Positions 6,733 through 15,137 of a DNA stretch of 64,000 nucleotides are shown one piece after another. The stretch covers positions 129,796 to 193,795 of the forward strand of contig CAZXPW010000001.1 in the NCBI GenBank assembly GCA_964643355.1, in the 5' to 3' direction. The DNA is from FEN-1350 sp964643355 (GTDB lineage: Bacteria; Planctomycetota; Phycisphaerae; Sedimentisphaerales; Anaerohalosphaeraceae). Below the pieces are notes generated by a model. The model did no database searches. It was given only the letters and a program-made list of their open reading frames with translations, and had not been told where the DNA came from. A program made the position numbers and the translations under genes. The first letter of the stretch is position 1; the number at the start of each line of letters is the position of its first letter.

Positions 6733-8121
6733 TTAATGTCTTCGCCTATCCTTTGGAGGTAAGGAAAGGCCGAGTCCCTTGATCTTTCGAAAAAGCGTAC
6801 TTTTGTGCATGTTCAGTTCCCGCGCCGTCGCAAGACGATTGAAATGATTCCTGCGGAGGGCCTCCAAAAGAACCTGGGATTCGACAGCCCGTACAGAGGA
6901 TTTCATGTCGCCTTTTTCAGTGGTAGACGGAACCCGTGCCAGAAATTCCTCTGGAAGATGGTGGATTCTGATAAGGCCTTCCGGACAAAGCACAAAGGCA
7001 TGTTCGATGATGTTTTCCAACTCGCGGACATTCCCCGGGAAGTTATGCGCCATGAGAAATGACAGGACTCCGGGCTCAACTCCTGTGATGGCTTTGCCTT
7101 GAATCCGATTAAAACGACCAATGAAATGATCCACAAGAAGGGGAATGTCCTCTCGGCGCTGCCGTAGCGGTGGCAGATCCATCCTGACGACATTGACACG
7201 ATAAAACAAATCCTCCCGGAATGTCCCTTTTTTGACTTGGGCTGAAAGGTCACGATTTGTGGCAGCGATAAACCGGACATTGGCTTTGAGTGACCGGTTT
7301 CCCCCCAGAGGTTCGAAGGTCTTGTCTTGAAGAACCCGAAGCAACCGAACCTGAAAAGCGGAGCTGACCTCCCCGATCTCATCCAGGAAAACCGTGCCCC
7401 CTTCGGCCGACTGCAATCGTCCGGGTTTCTCTTCATCGGCTCCGGTGAAAGCCCCTTTTTTGTAACCGAAGAGTTCGGATTCCAATAAAGTATCCGGGAT
7501 CGCCCCGCAGTTAATTGCTACAAACGGTTTGCCTTTTCGGTTGCTCATACCGTGAATAGCGCGGGCCAAAAGCTCTTTTCCAGTCCCGGTTTCTCCCTGA
7601 ATCAGGATCGTGCTGTCGCTGATAGCCACCTGGGGAAGAACTTCAAAGATCTTCCGCATGGAAACGCTTCGGCTGACCAGATCGCCGACCTGATATCGTC
7701 CCTGCAGTTCTTTTCGCAGTTCTTCAACCAAACTCAGATCCCGAAAGGTTTCAGCCCCACCAATCACCCGTCCCCGGGGGTCGCGCAGGACGGCAGTCGA
7801 AATACTGATGGGAATGCGACGACCTTCGGCCGTGACGATAAAAGCCGATTGATTGATCACGGGCTTGCCCGTCTCAAGGGTTTTACGAAGGGCACAATTC
7901 CCTTCGCACATGCTGGCTCGAAAAACCTCCCAACAGGGTTTTCCGATCGCCTCCTTGCGTCGAATCCCGGTGATCGTCTCAGCGGCCCGATTAAACGAAA
8001 CAATTCTCCAATCCTGATCCACCGTGAAGACGCCATCAGAAATACTATCCAGGATCGCCGAGGTAGAATACCAAATGGCGGATCGACCAATTTTTCTCGA
8101 TGTAATGTTCATGACATGCAT
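6733..8121 (-). CDS. Sigma-54-dependent transcriptional activator with PAS sensor domain
   Basis: A 462-residue enhancer-binding protein. An N-terminal PAS domain (about residues 20-140) carries three closely placed cysteines (C63, C72, C76). The AAA+ domain has Walker A GETGTGKE at 176-183 and the sigma-54 contact loop GAFTGA at 223-228. Walker B FLDEIGE follows. A Fis-type helix-turn-helix is at the C-terminus (about 415-460, ending in STLFRKIKGLG). It activates RpoN promoters by ATP hydrolysis in response to the PAS signal. It lies just upstream of, and in the same direction as, the ORP-like operon with its -24/-12 promoter, as in Desulfovibrio where a cognate activator controls the orp operons. 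No receiver domain is present. Confidence 0.93.
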   Translation of the reverse strand: MHVMNITSRKIGRSAIWYSTSAILDSISDGVFTVDQDWRIVSFNRAAETITGIRRKEAIGKPCWEVFRASMCEGNCALRKTLETGKPVINQSAFIVTAEGRRIPISISTAVLRDPRGRVIGGAETFRDLSLVEELRKELQGRYQVGDLVSRSVSMRKIFEVLPQVAISDSTILIQGETGTGKELLARAIHGMSNRKGKPFVAINCGAIPDTLLESELFGYKKGAFTGADEEKPGRLQSAEGGTVFLDEIGEVSSAFQVRLLRVLQDKTFEPLGGNRSLKANVRFIAATNRDLSAQVKKGTFREDLFYRVNVVRMDLPPLRQRREDIPLLVDHFIGRFNRIQGKAITGVEPGVLSFLMAHNFPGNVRELENIIEHAFVLCPEGLIRIHHLPEEFLARVPSTTEKGDMKSSVRAVESQVLLEALRRNHFNRLATARELNMHKSTLFRKIKGLGLSLPPKDRRRH

Positions 8122-8440
8122 TGTATTACAAGTCGAGGGAAATATCCAGAGGTTGTTGATTGGAGCATTGTTTGTGACAGGGGGCCTTCTTTATCCATGA
8201 CAAATGAGGCACATATACCTCTGAAGTGCAACGGATAACCCCATCTTCAGCTCGCTGGAGACGGGCAGAATTATATTGCGTTGGGCTACCATGGTCGGTC
8301 GAGCGAAAAACGAAAATATTTCGCAACGGAAGATAACCCTTTACAGAGATTTCCGTTATAATAGGTGAAAACGACTTATTGCATTTGATGGGTAAGCCAA
8401 GTGTTTCAATTTGGTAACGGTTCATTGATCGAGGGAAATA
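8122..8440. other. Divergent intergenic region
   Basis: This 319-base gap separates the sigma-54 activator (minus) from the GH172 gene (plus). A -10-like TATAAT is at 8357-8362 but without a convincing -35 box. An open frame on the minus strand (8126-8458) covers it but has no recognisable protein features. No RNA gene or riboswitch is evident. Confidence 0.4.
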
Positions 8441-10549
8441 ATGATCAGGATAACGCACATCAGTCGGATGAAGGGGTTTGTTTTTCTGGCCTGCATTTTA
8501 ACTCACGGGGTAACAATCGCCGAACGGCCGGTGGTTACGACGGGGACGCTGTTTGAGGAGATGATCGATTTGCCGGGCTTGTCGCAGTTTCCCGATCCGG
8601 CCTATCGTACGATTCAGTTTTCCTCGTATGATCACCGCAGCCAACTGCCCGGTGGGCCGGACTGGTTCGCCAATGCAGATGGATTCGGAGGAGAGCCGAT
8701 CCCGAATTTCGAGAAGACGCTGCGGGAACCGGACGCCAAGGGCGTCGGCGAGTATCTGCTGGCCGAATGCAACGGACCGGGGGCCATCGTGCGGTTGTGG
8801 ACCGCGGCGATTTCCGGGAATGTTCGAGTGATAATCGACGGGGCAAAGGAGCCCACCTTCGACGGCAGCGCGGATGAATTTTTCCGCAGGCCCTACGATC
8901 GGTTCCAGCAAACTGAGAAACTCCAGATGGACCGTTTCCGCACAACGATCTACCAACGGGATGCGTCCTACGCGCCGATTCCGTTCGCCAAATCGCTTCG
9001 CGTGACCTGGACTGGGAATGTCCGCGAGATCCATTTTTATCACCTGCAGGTACGGCTGTACGAAGCGGGAACAGCCGTCGTCAGTTTCAGCCCGAAAGAT
9101 CTGGAAACCTATCGCCAGACGATCGACAAAGTAACGGATACGATGGCCAATCCGGACAAAGCGGTTTTGATTGCTCACCAGAAACCAAAATGGGTCGACT
9201 TGGAATTAGCCCCGTCGGAGAAAAAAACGCTGGCGGAGTGCGAAGGTCCACAGGCCGTGAATCTTCTACAGGTACAACTGTCGGCCAAGGACCTGGATCT
9301 GGCTCTCCGACAGACGGTTTTATGGATTACCTTCGATGGCTATCCATGGGCCCAGGTTCAGTCGCCGGTTGGCGATTTCTTCGGCGCCGCGCCGGGGGTC
9401 AATCCGTTCCAGTCGCTGCCGTTTTCCGTTCGTCCAGATGGAGAAATGATCTGCCGGTTTGTGATGCCATTTGAAAAGTCCTGCCGCATCGAACTGCAAA
9501 ACCGCGGCCAGCAATCAGTCCATGTGAAAAGTTATGTGCTCATCGCGCCGATGGCGTGGACCGACCGCTCAATGTATTTTCGCGCTCGGTGGCGGGCAGA
9601 CCACAACCTGACGGCCTCCAACCGCGAGGTGCAGGATCTGCCGTTTTTATTGGCGCAGGGAAAAGGCGTTTATGTGGGCAGTGTTTCGTATCTGATGAAT
9701 CCGTGCCCGGTACCAACGCCGGGGGGTAACTGGTGGGGCGAGGGCGACGAGAAGGTTTTCGTGGACGATGACCGCGTGCCATCTATCTTTGGAACCGGTT
9801 CGGAGGACTATTACAACTATTCGTGGTCGTCGCCGGACATTTTCGCATATCCATATTGCGGTCAGCCGCGGAATGACGGGCCGGGAAACCATGGTTTTGT
9901 AACCAACTTCCGCTGGCACATTCTCGACGGGATTCCGTTCAAGAGCGGGATTCGCTTTTATATGGAGTTATTCAGCCATGAACGAGTGCCCGGGTTATCA
10001 TATGCCAGAATCGGTTACCACTACGCCCGACCGGGGATCATGGATGATCACCAAACCCTGACGGCAGACGATCTGCGGTTGCCGGAACTGCCGGACTGGC
10101 AACCGGCCGCCCGCGGCGCAGCGTCCAACTCGGTATTTTACGCTGCCGAAGAGATCCTGACGGAAAGTAAAGATACTGGCTTCCTTGAAGGCCGCATGTG
10201 GGCAGGAGGAAGACTGCTGGCCTGGACTCCAACGAAAGAACGCGATCGTACGAGTTTCAAGATTCCGGTTCCGGAGGCGGGGAAAAAGCAGATTCATGTC
10301 GCCTTTGCAATGACGAAGCAGTCCGGAAAGGTCGCTTTTGAACTGGATGGAAAACCTTTGCCGTTGGAGGGAGACGCCGAGTCCATCGACTTGTTCTATC
10401 CCGATGGAATCTTGCTTCGGAGTTTTTCACTGACGACGATGAATCTGGATGCGGGGGATCACACTTTGACGATTGTGTGGAAACAAGCCCCTTCCACCGT
10501 CGCAGAACCCCAGGTTGGGATTGACTTTATCTGGGTACAAAAACGATAG
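8441..10549 (+). CDS. Exported DUF2961 / GH172 family protein
   Basis: A 702-residue protein with a signal peptide (hydrophobic core about residues 10-27, cleavage near GVTIAE). The DUF2961 core shows SSYDHRSQLPGGPDWFANADGFGG near residue 62 and the hallmark FGTGSEDYYNYSWS near residues 448-461. DUF2961 is now glycoside hydrolase family 172, with difructose-dianhydride and D-arabinofuranoside-active members. It likely acts outside the cytoplasm on a furanose-containing glycan. A C-terminal extension of about 140 residues looks like a beta-sandwich. GAGGG precedes the ATG at 8441. It heads a five-gene run in the same direction; a second GH172 lies at 15138. The two copies differ in length and sequence. 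The substrate is unknown. Confidence 0.85.
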   Translation: MIRITHISRMKGFVFLACILTHGVTIAERPVVTTGTLFEEMIDLPGLSQFPDPAYRTIQFSSYDHRSQLPGGPDWFANADGFGGEPIPNFEKTLREPDAKGVGEYLLAECNGPGAIVRLWTAAISGNVRVIIDGAKEPTFDGSADEFFRRPYDRFQQTEKLQMDRFRTTIYQRDASYAPIPFAKSLRVTWTGNVREIHFYHLQVRLYEAGTAVVSFSPKDLETYRQTIDKVTDTMANPDKAVLIAHQKPKWVDLELAPSEKKTLAECEGPQAVNLLQVQLSAKDLDLALRQTVLWITFDGYPWAQVQSPVGDFFGAAPGVNPFQSLPFSVRPDGEMICRFVMPFEKSCRIELQNRGQQSVHVKSYVLIAPMAWTDRSMYFRARWRADHNLTASNREVQDLPFLLAQGKGVYVGSVSYLMNPCPVPTPGGNWWGEGDEKVFVDDDRVPSIFGTGSEDYYNYSWSSPDIFAYPYCGQPRNDGPGNHGFVTNFRWHILDGIPFKSGIRFYMELFSHERVPGLSYARIGYHYARPGIMDDHQTLTADDLRLPELPDWQPAARGAASNSVFYAAEEILTESKDTGFLEGRMWAGGRLLAWTPTKERDRTSFKIPVPEAGKKQIHVAFAMTKQSGKVAFELDGKPLPLEGDAESIDLFYPDGILLRSFSLTTMNLDAGDHTLTIVWKQAPSTVAEPQVGIDFIWVQKR

Positions 10550-10584
10550 AACTTTTCGATTCCTCTGTTACCGGGCGTAACGAT

Positions 10585-13320
10585 ATGAATATAACTTCGC
10601 TGATCGCCGGATGGTTTTTCGCCTGGGGGATTGTTATTTGGGAACGGCCTTTTGTTTCCGATCAGGCCAACATCATCCCCTTTTCTCCAAGCCAGGCCCG
10701 CTTTGTCCGACTGGAGATCCGGGGGTCTGTGCACGGTCAGCCGTGTGTCGACGAGCTGGAGGTGTATGGACCGCAGAGCAACGAGAATCTGGCGTTAGCC
10801 AAATCGGGTGCGGTAGCATCCGCTTCAACATGCTTGCCGGGATATGCTATTCACCAGATCGCCCACCTCAATGACGGCCTGTACGGCAACAGCCGCAGTT
10901 GGATCTCTGCGTATGAGAACGCATGGGTTCAGATTGAACTACCCAGGACGGTCCTTGTGGATCGAGTCGTGTTTTCCCGTGACCGGGAAGGGCAATTCCG
11001 TGATCGAGTGCCCATACGGGTAACCGTTACGATTTCTCGGGACGGGAATCAATGGGAGCCCGTGGCGGAGGCGACCCAGTTTCCATCGCTGCCCGAAAAA
11101 CCATCGGAAGAACAATTCCTCCGATATGCGTTCAAATGTGAAACCTTTTCTTGGCAAACGGTTGATCCCTCGGACCCGCTGGACCGGGTCCTGCGACAGA
11201 TGGAGGCAATGATCGCTCGGATGTCGCCGGCAGGAGTGGATGTATCCTCTGCGGCGGCCGATCTGGCCGAGTTCCGAAAACAACAGGCCGTCATGCGGAA
11301 CCTATCGGAGTATTCAGTGGAGAGATCTCAGCTTCTCTTCCAGGTCCGGCTCGCCAAGCGGCGACTATTTCTGCGGGATCCGCAATTGGCCGAGGTGCGT
11401 AAGATCCTGTTCGTCAAGCGGCACCCCTTTGAACCGTCGCATAATTATAGCGACATTTTCGATCCGGCGGGTGATGTCGGAGGCGGGATCTGCACGCTCG
11501 ATATTCCTCGGATCGACGGTTGTCTTGTTCCTGAAAAGGCGAAGGTGACAACGCTGTTTGATTCCGGCGATGGGGTCGCGAGGGACCCGATGGCGTCGTT
11601 CGACGGACGCACGGTTTATTTTGGTCATCGAACCTCCAAAAAAGATTATTTCCATCTTCGTTCCGTCAGCGTCGGCGGCGGTCCGTCACGGCAGTTGACC
11701 GACGGGCCGTATCACGACTTCTACCCATGCCCCTTGCCCGATGGTGGGCTGGCGTTTATCAGCACACGATGCAAAGCGCGTTTTCTGTGCTGGCGACCCC
11801 AGGCGTTCGTGCTGTTTCGCATGGATGGCGACGGGAAAAACATCCAGCCGCTGTCGCACGCCAACCTCAGCGAGTGGACGCCGACGGTTATGAATGACGG
11901 TCGGATCCTGTGGATGCGGTCGGAATACCTGGACAAAGGCGCCGACTTCGGCCATACCCTTTGGGCAATCCGTCCCGACGGCACGCACCCGGAGCTGATT
12001 TTCGGCAACAATACGCTGAACTGTTACGCCAACGGCCGACAGGTCCCCGGGACCGCCGAGATTTTGTGCACGCTGGTCTCGCACGGCGGCGACCTGAACG
12101 GTCCGATCGCGTTGATCGAGCCGGAGCGAGGACGATCCAATCCCGCGGCAATCTCGAATATCACGCCCGATGTGGCTCCGCAGTATCACATGACCTGGCT
12201 CAATCGGCAATGTTTCCGCGATCCGTTTCCCGTCAGCCGTGATTACTACCTGTGCAGTCACGCGGGCTTCGACCGGTTCGGGATCTATCTGATCGACCGT
12301 TACGGAAATCGTGAACTCCTTTATCTGGATTCCGAGATCGGGAGCATGGCTCCGACCCTCCTGCAATCGGTCCCCACACCGCCGGTTTTCGCCGCAAGTT
12401 CCGAAACGGCCGAATCGCGCCCGAAGAATGCCGGCGTCTTCGTGGCCGATGTTTACCGGGGACTGGGGCCGACCGTTAAACGCGGGAGCGTTCGATATAT
12501 TCGCGTTTGTGAGGAAGTACGGGCGGGACTCATTCAGCTTCCCAACGGCGAGTTTCAGGCGGATCATGAACCGTTTGAAGACTGGTACGCCACACCGACC
12601 CACAAGGTACGGGGACCCTTCGGCTGGCCCAGTTATGTGGCCAAGGGTGATCTGGGAATCGTGCCCGTCGAGGAAGACGGTTCGGCCAATTTCACAGTTC
12701 CCGCGGGAAAGGTGTTGTACTTCGAAGCGCTCGACACCGATCTCAACGAAATTCAGCGAATGCGCAGCGTCGTACAGTTACAGCCCGGAGAACGACGGGG
12801 TTGTATCGGGTGCCATGAAAACCGTTCGACCACGACTCCGTCGATTCGGCCGATGCCGCAGGCGGTTCGACGGCAACCCAGCGAGCCGATTCCGCCGCCG
12901 TGGGGGGCGGGCCCTTTTGCCTATGAGAAGGTCGTACAACCGGTGTGGGACGCCAAATGCATTCAATGCCACAACGCCCGAGATGAACAACAGATCAATC
13001 TAACCGGAGTCCTCGACGCCGATGGAGTTCCGGCTTCGTTCCGGACATTGATTGAAAAGGGATATGTGCATTACTTTGACTTTGCCTGGGGTCGGGAACA
13101 TCAAAAAGCCGAGCCATTGACTTTCGGAACTGTTCAGAGCAAACTGTTCAAGACACTCCATGAGGGGCACTACGATGTTCATCTTACCCGCGAAGAAAGT
13201 CATCGGGTCAAATGCTGGATTGATCTGAATTGCCCCTTATGGCCGGACTATATTTTTCGGCCGAATCGACTCCAGAAACAAGCCAAGGGTTTAGAATCCG
13301 AAATCCCGATTGTTCAATAA
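10585..13320 (+). CDS. HzsA-related protein with discoidin (F5/8 C) domain and two c-type heme motifs
   Basis: A 911-residue exported protein. After a signal segment (residues 1-20) comes a discoidin-like domain (about 35-170; FVRLEIRGSVHG, DELEVYG, WVQIELP). A large middle part with PD40/beta-propeller-like repeats follows (SFDGRTVYFGHR, PDGGLAFISTRC). The C-terminal region resembles the hydrazine synthase alpha-subunit-related family of planctomycetes. Two CXXCH heme sites are present: CIGCH at 740-744 and CIQCH at 792-796. Real hydrazine synthase is limited to anammox bacteria, and no HzsB/C genes are present, so this is an HzsA-like paralogue of unknown function. It lies 35 bases after GH172 and 9 bases before the metalloprotease. 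The SD before the ATG is weak. Confidence 0.82.
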   Translation: MNITSLIAGWFFAWGIVIWERPFVSDQANIIPFSPSQARFVRLEIRGSVHGQPCVDELEVYGPQSNENLALAKSGAVASASTCLPGYAIHQIAHLNDGLYGNSRSWISAYENAWVQIELPRTVLVDRVVFSRDREGQFRDRVPIRVTVTISRDGNQWEPVAEATQFPSLPEKPSEEQFLRYAFKCETFSWQTVDPSDPLDRVLRQMEAMIARMSPAGVDVSSAAADLAEFRKQQAVMRNLSEYSVERSQLLFQVRLAKRRLFLRDPQLAEVRKILFVKRHPFEPSHNYSDIFDPAGDVGGGICTLDIPRIDGCLVPEKAKVTTLFDSGDGVARDPMASFDGRTVYFGHRTSKKDYFHLRSVSVGGGPSRQLTDGPYHDFYPCPLPDGGLAFISTRCKARFLCWRPQAFVLFRMDGDGKNIQPLSHANLSEWTPTVMNDGRILWMRSEYLDKGADFGHTLWAIRPDGTHPELIFGNNTLNCYANGRQVPGTAEILCTLVSHGGDLNGPIALIEPERGRSNPAAISNITPDVAPQYHMTWLNRQCFRDPFPVSRDYYLCSHAGFDRFGIYLIDRYGNRELLYLDSEIGSMAPTLLQSVPTPPVFAASSETAESRPKNAGVFVADVYRGLGPTVKRGSVRYIRVCEEVRAGLIQLPNGEFQADHEPFEDWYATPTHKVRGPFGWPSYVAKGDLGIVPVEEDGSANFTVPAGKVLYFEALDTDLNEIQRMRSVVQLQPGERRGCIGCHENRSTTTPSIRPMPQAVRRQPSEPIPPPWGAGPFAYEKVVQPVWDAKCIQCHNARDEQQINLTGVLDADGVPASFRTLIEKGYVHYFDFAWGREHQKAEPLTFGTVQSKLFKTLHEGHYDVHLTREESHRVKCWIDLNCPLWPDYIFRPNRLQKQAKGLESEIPIVQ

Positions 13321-13329
13321 ACAGGAACC

Positions 13330-15087
13330 ATGCAAAAGGAAAAATTCATGGTAACCGGAGTTCAATGGATTGCTTTGTTGTATTTTGGAATGGCATTGTG
13401 GGGATCGCCCCTCTGGGCTCGGACAGAGACTTGCCCTCCGGTCCTTCATGTCGCCTACTTTATTCCTTCGGATCGAACGCCCGAACCAGATCGTATCGCG
13501 CGACTTGACCGAGTGATGACGGAAGTCCAGCGTTTCTACCGGGATGGCATGAAACAAAACGGCTTTGGCCCGATGTCGTTCGAACTGGATCGCAATTCGA
13601 GCGGCGCGTTGAAGGTTCACGAGGTCTGGGGCGTCGAACCGATGCGCAACTATGACCGCAACGACAGCGAGAAAGTCCGGCGCGAGGTCAAGGCGGCGCT
13701 GGCCAAAGTTGGGCTGGACATTGACAGCGAAACGGTCGTGATCTTTGAGCAACTGCTCGAATGGCAAGGCGACAAGGCGATTGAGGTCGGACCCTATGTG
13801 GGTGGGGGCGGCACTCGATGCGGGACGGCCTGGGTGTTTGACGATGCCAAGCTTGATCCGGCATTGCTTTCATCCAAAGACCCCGGGGGGTATTACAATG
13901 GTCCCTGTTCGATCGGTCAGTTTAACACCCACTACATCGGCGGGGTGGCGCACGAACTGGGCCATGCGTTGGGGTTGCCGCACGACCGGGAACGCGACAG
14001 CGAACAATCGACAAAAGGCCACTCCCTGATGGGTTCAGGCAATCATACCTACGGTCAGCAATTGCGCGGCCAGGGGCCGGGCACTTTTCTGTCGGCTGCA
14101 TCCGCCCTTCCGTTGTCGGCACATCCGCTGTTTTCTGGCAAACGAAGGCCTCCGATTGAGTTAACCTGCCGGATTGTTGACCTTACGGCCGCGGCGGATA
14201 AAGGCAAACTGACCTTGTCCGGGCGACTGGAAGAGGGACCAAAAACCGTTGGCATCGTGGCGTACAATGACGCGCAGGATATTGCCGACGACTATGACGC
14301 ACTCGGCTGGACAAGCGAGGTCGATTCGGAAGGCCGGTTCCGATTCGTACTGGAGGATTTGCGACCGGTGAATTATGAGCTGCGGCTGGCCGCCATCAGC
14401 GAAACCGGAGAGCGAAAGACCTTCGTGTATCATTACACGGTGTCGGCCGAGGGTATGCCGGATATCTGGTTGTTGCTGGAATCCGAACGCATGCAAAAGG
14501 CCCTGGATGCCTTTCGCAACCGCGACGCCAGACGGCTCGAAGAGATCGCCAACGAGGTCAAGCGGCAACAACCCGGCAACGCCCAGTTGCTTGGCAAGTT
14601 CGACCATCTGCAAACCCTCCTTTTGCCCCTCCAGCTCCGGTCCCTTGACAACATGTCTGCGGACACAAAGACGATCAAGCTGACCGATCTGACAATGGAT
14701 TCGATGACCGTCGGCTGGGGCAGGGCGCTGCGAAATCAGGTTTTCCCTGAAGACTCGGGAGGGATTCTCCTGGAGGTCGGCGGCGCGTTTTTCGAATCCG
14801 GTCTTTATGCACACGCCCCGGCACGGCACACCCTGCGCCTGGACCGCGGATGGACAACTTTCGAAACAAAATTCGGCCTGCAGGATGGCCACGATGGTTC
14901 GGTGGTGTTTGTCATCAAGGGGGATGGCCGTGAACTGTTCCGTTCCCGGACGATACGAGATCACAAGGTTCGTGAGCGTTCGATTCCCGTAGCGGAGATT
15001 GATTTTCTGGAGCTTGTCGTGGAAAATGCCGGTGACGGCAACAGCGGCGACTGGGGCGTGTGGCTGGAACCGATTCTGCGGCGATAG
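13330..15087 (+). CDS. Exported metzincin-like protease with C-terminal NPCBM domain
   Basis: A 585-residue protein with a signal peptide near residues 10-32 (cleavage near WARTE). The zinc site HELGHALGLPH (from residue 208) fits HExxHxxGxxH, with a Met-turn-like HSLMGSGNHTYG after it. The C-terminal about 140 residues (450-585) resemble the NPCBM/NEW2 carbohydrate-binding domain (SGLYAHAPARHTLRLD, GDGRELFRS). It may be a protease targeted to glycans or glycoproteins. ATG codons at 13330 and 13348 are both possible, each with an AGGA-like site. It follows the HzsA-like gene by 9 bases and precedes the second GH172 by 50. The exact peptidase family could not be assigned. Confidence 0.8.
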   Translation: MQKEKFMVTGVQWIALLYFGMALWGSPLWARTETCPPVLHVAYFIPSDRTPEPDRIARLDRVMTEVQRFYRDGMKQNGFGPMSFELDRNSSGALKVHEVWGVEPMRNYDRNDSEKVRREVKAALAKVGLDIDSETVVIFEQLLEWQGDKAIEVGPYVGGGGTRCGTAWVFDDAKLDPALLSSKDPGGYYNGPCSIGQFNTHYIGGVAHELGHALGLPHDRERDSEQSTKGHSLMGSGNHTYGQQLRGQGPGTFLSAASALPLSAHPLFSGKRRPPIELTCRIVDLTAAADKGKLTLSGRLEEGPKTVGIVAYNDAQDIADDYDALGWTSEVDSEGRFRFVLEDLRPVNYELRLAAISETGERKTFVYHYTVSAEGMPDIWLLLESERMQKALDAFRNRDARRLEEIANEVKRQQPGNAQLLGKFDHLQTLLLPLQLRSLDNMSADTKTIKLTDLTMDSMTVGWGRALRNQVFPEDSGGILLEVGGAFFESGLYAHAPARHTLRLDRGWTTFETKFGLQDGHDGSVVFVIKGDGRELFRSRTIRDHKVRERSIPVAEIDFLELVVENAGDGNSGDWGVWLEPILRR

Positions 15088-15137
15088 GACATTCAAAAAA
15101 CGCGAACTCCTTGAAACGAATTCACTTTTGGAAAGAC

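Noticed and set aside
8126..8458. 110-residue open frame on the minus strand in the divergent gap
   Set aside because: No motif, no convincing SD, and overlaps the 5' end of the GH172 gene.
11686..12603. 305-residue open frame on the minus strand
   Set aside because: Antisense to the HzsA-like gene; no recognisable protein features.
10585..13320. Interpretation as a hydrazine synthase (anammox) gene
   Set aside because: No HzsB/C genes, extra discoidin domain, and glycan-degradation neighbours argue for an HzsA-like paralogue only.
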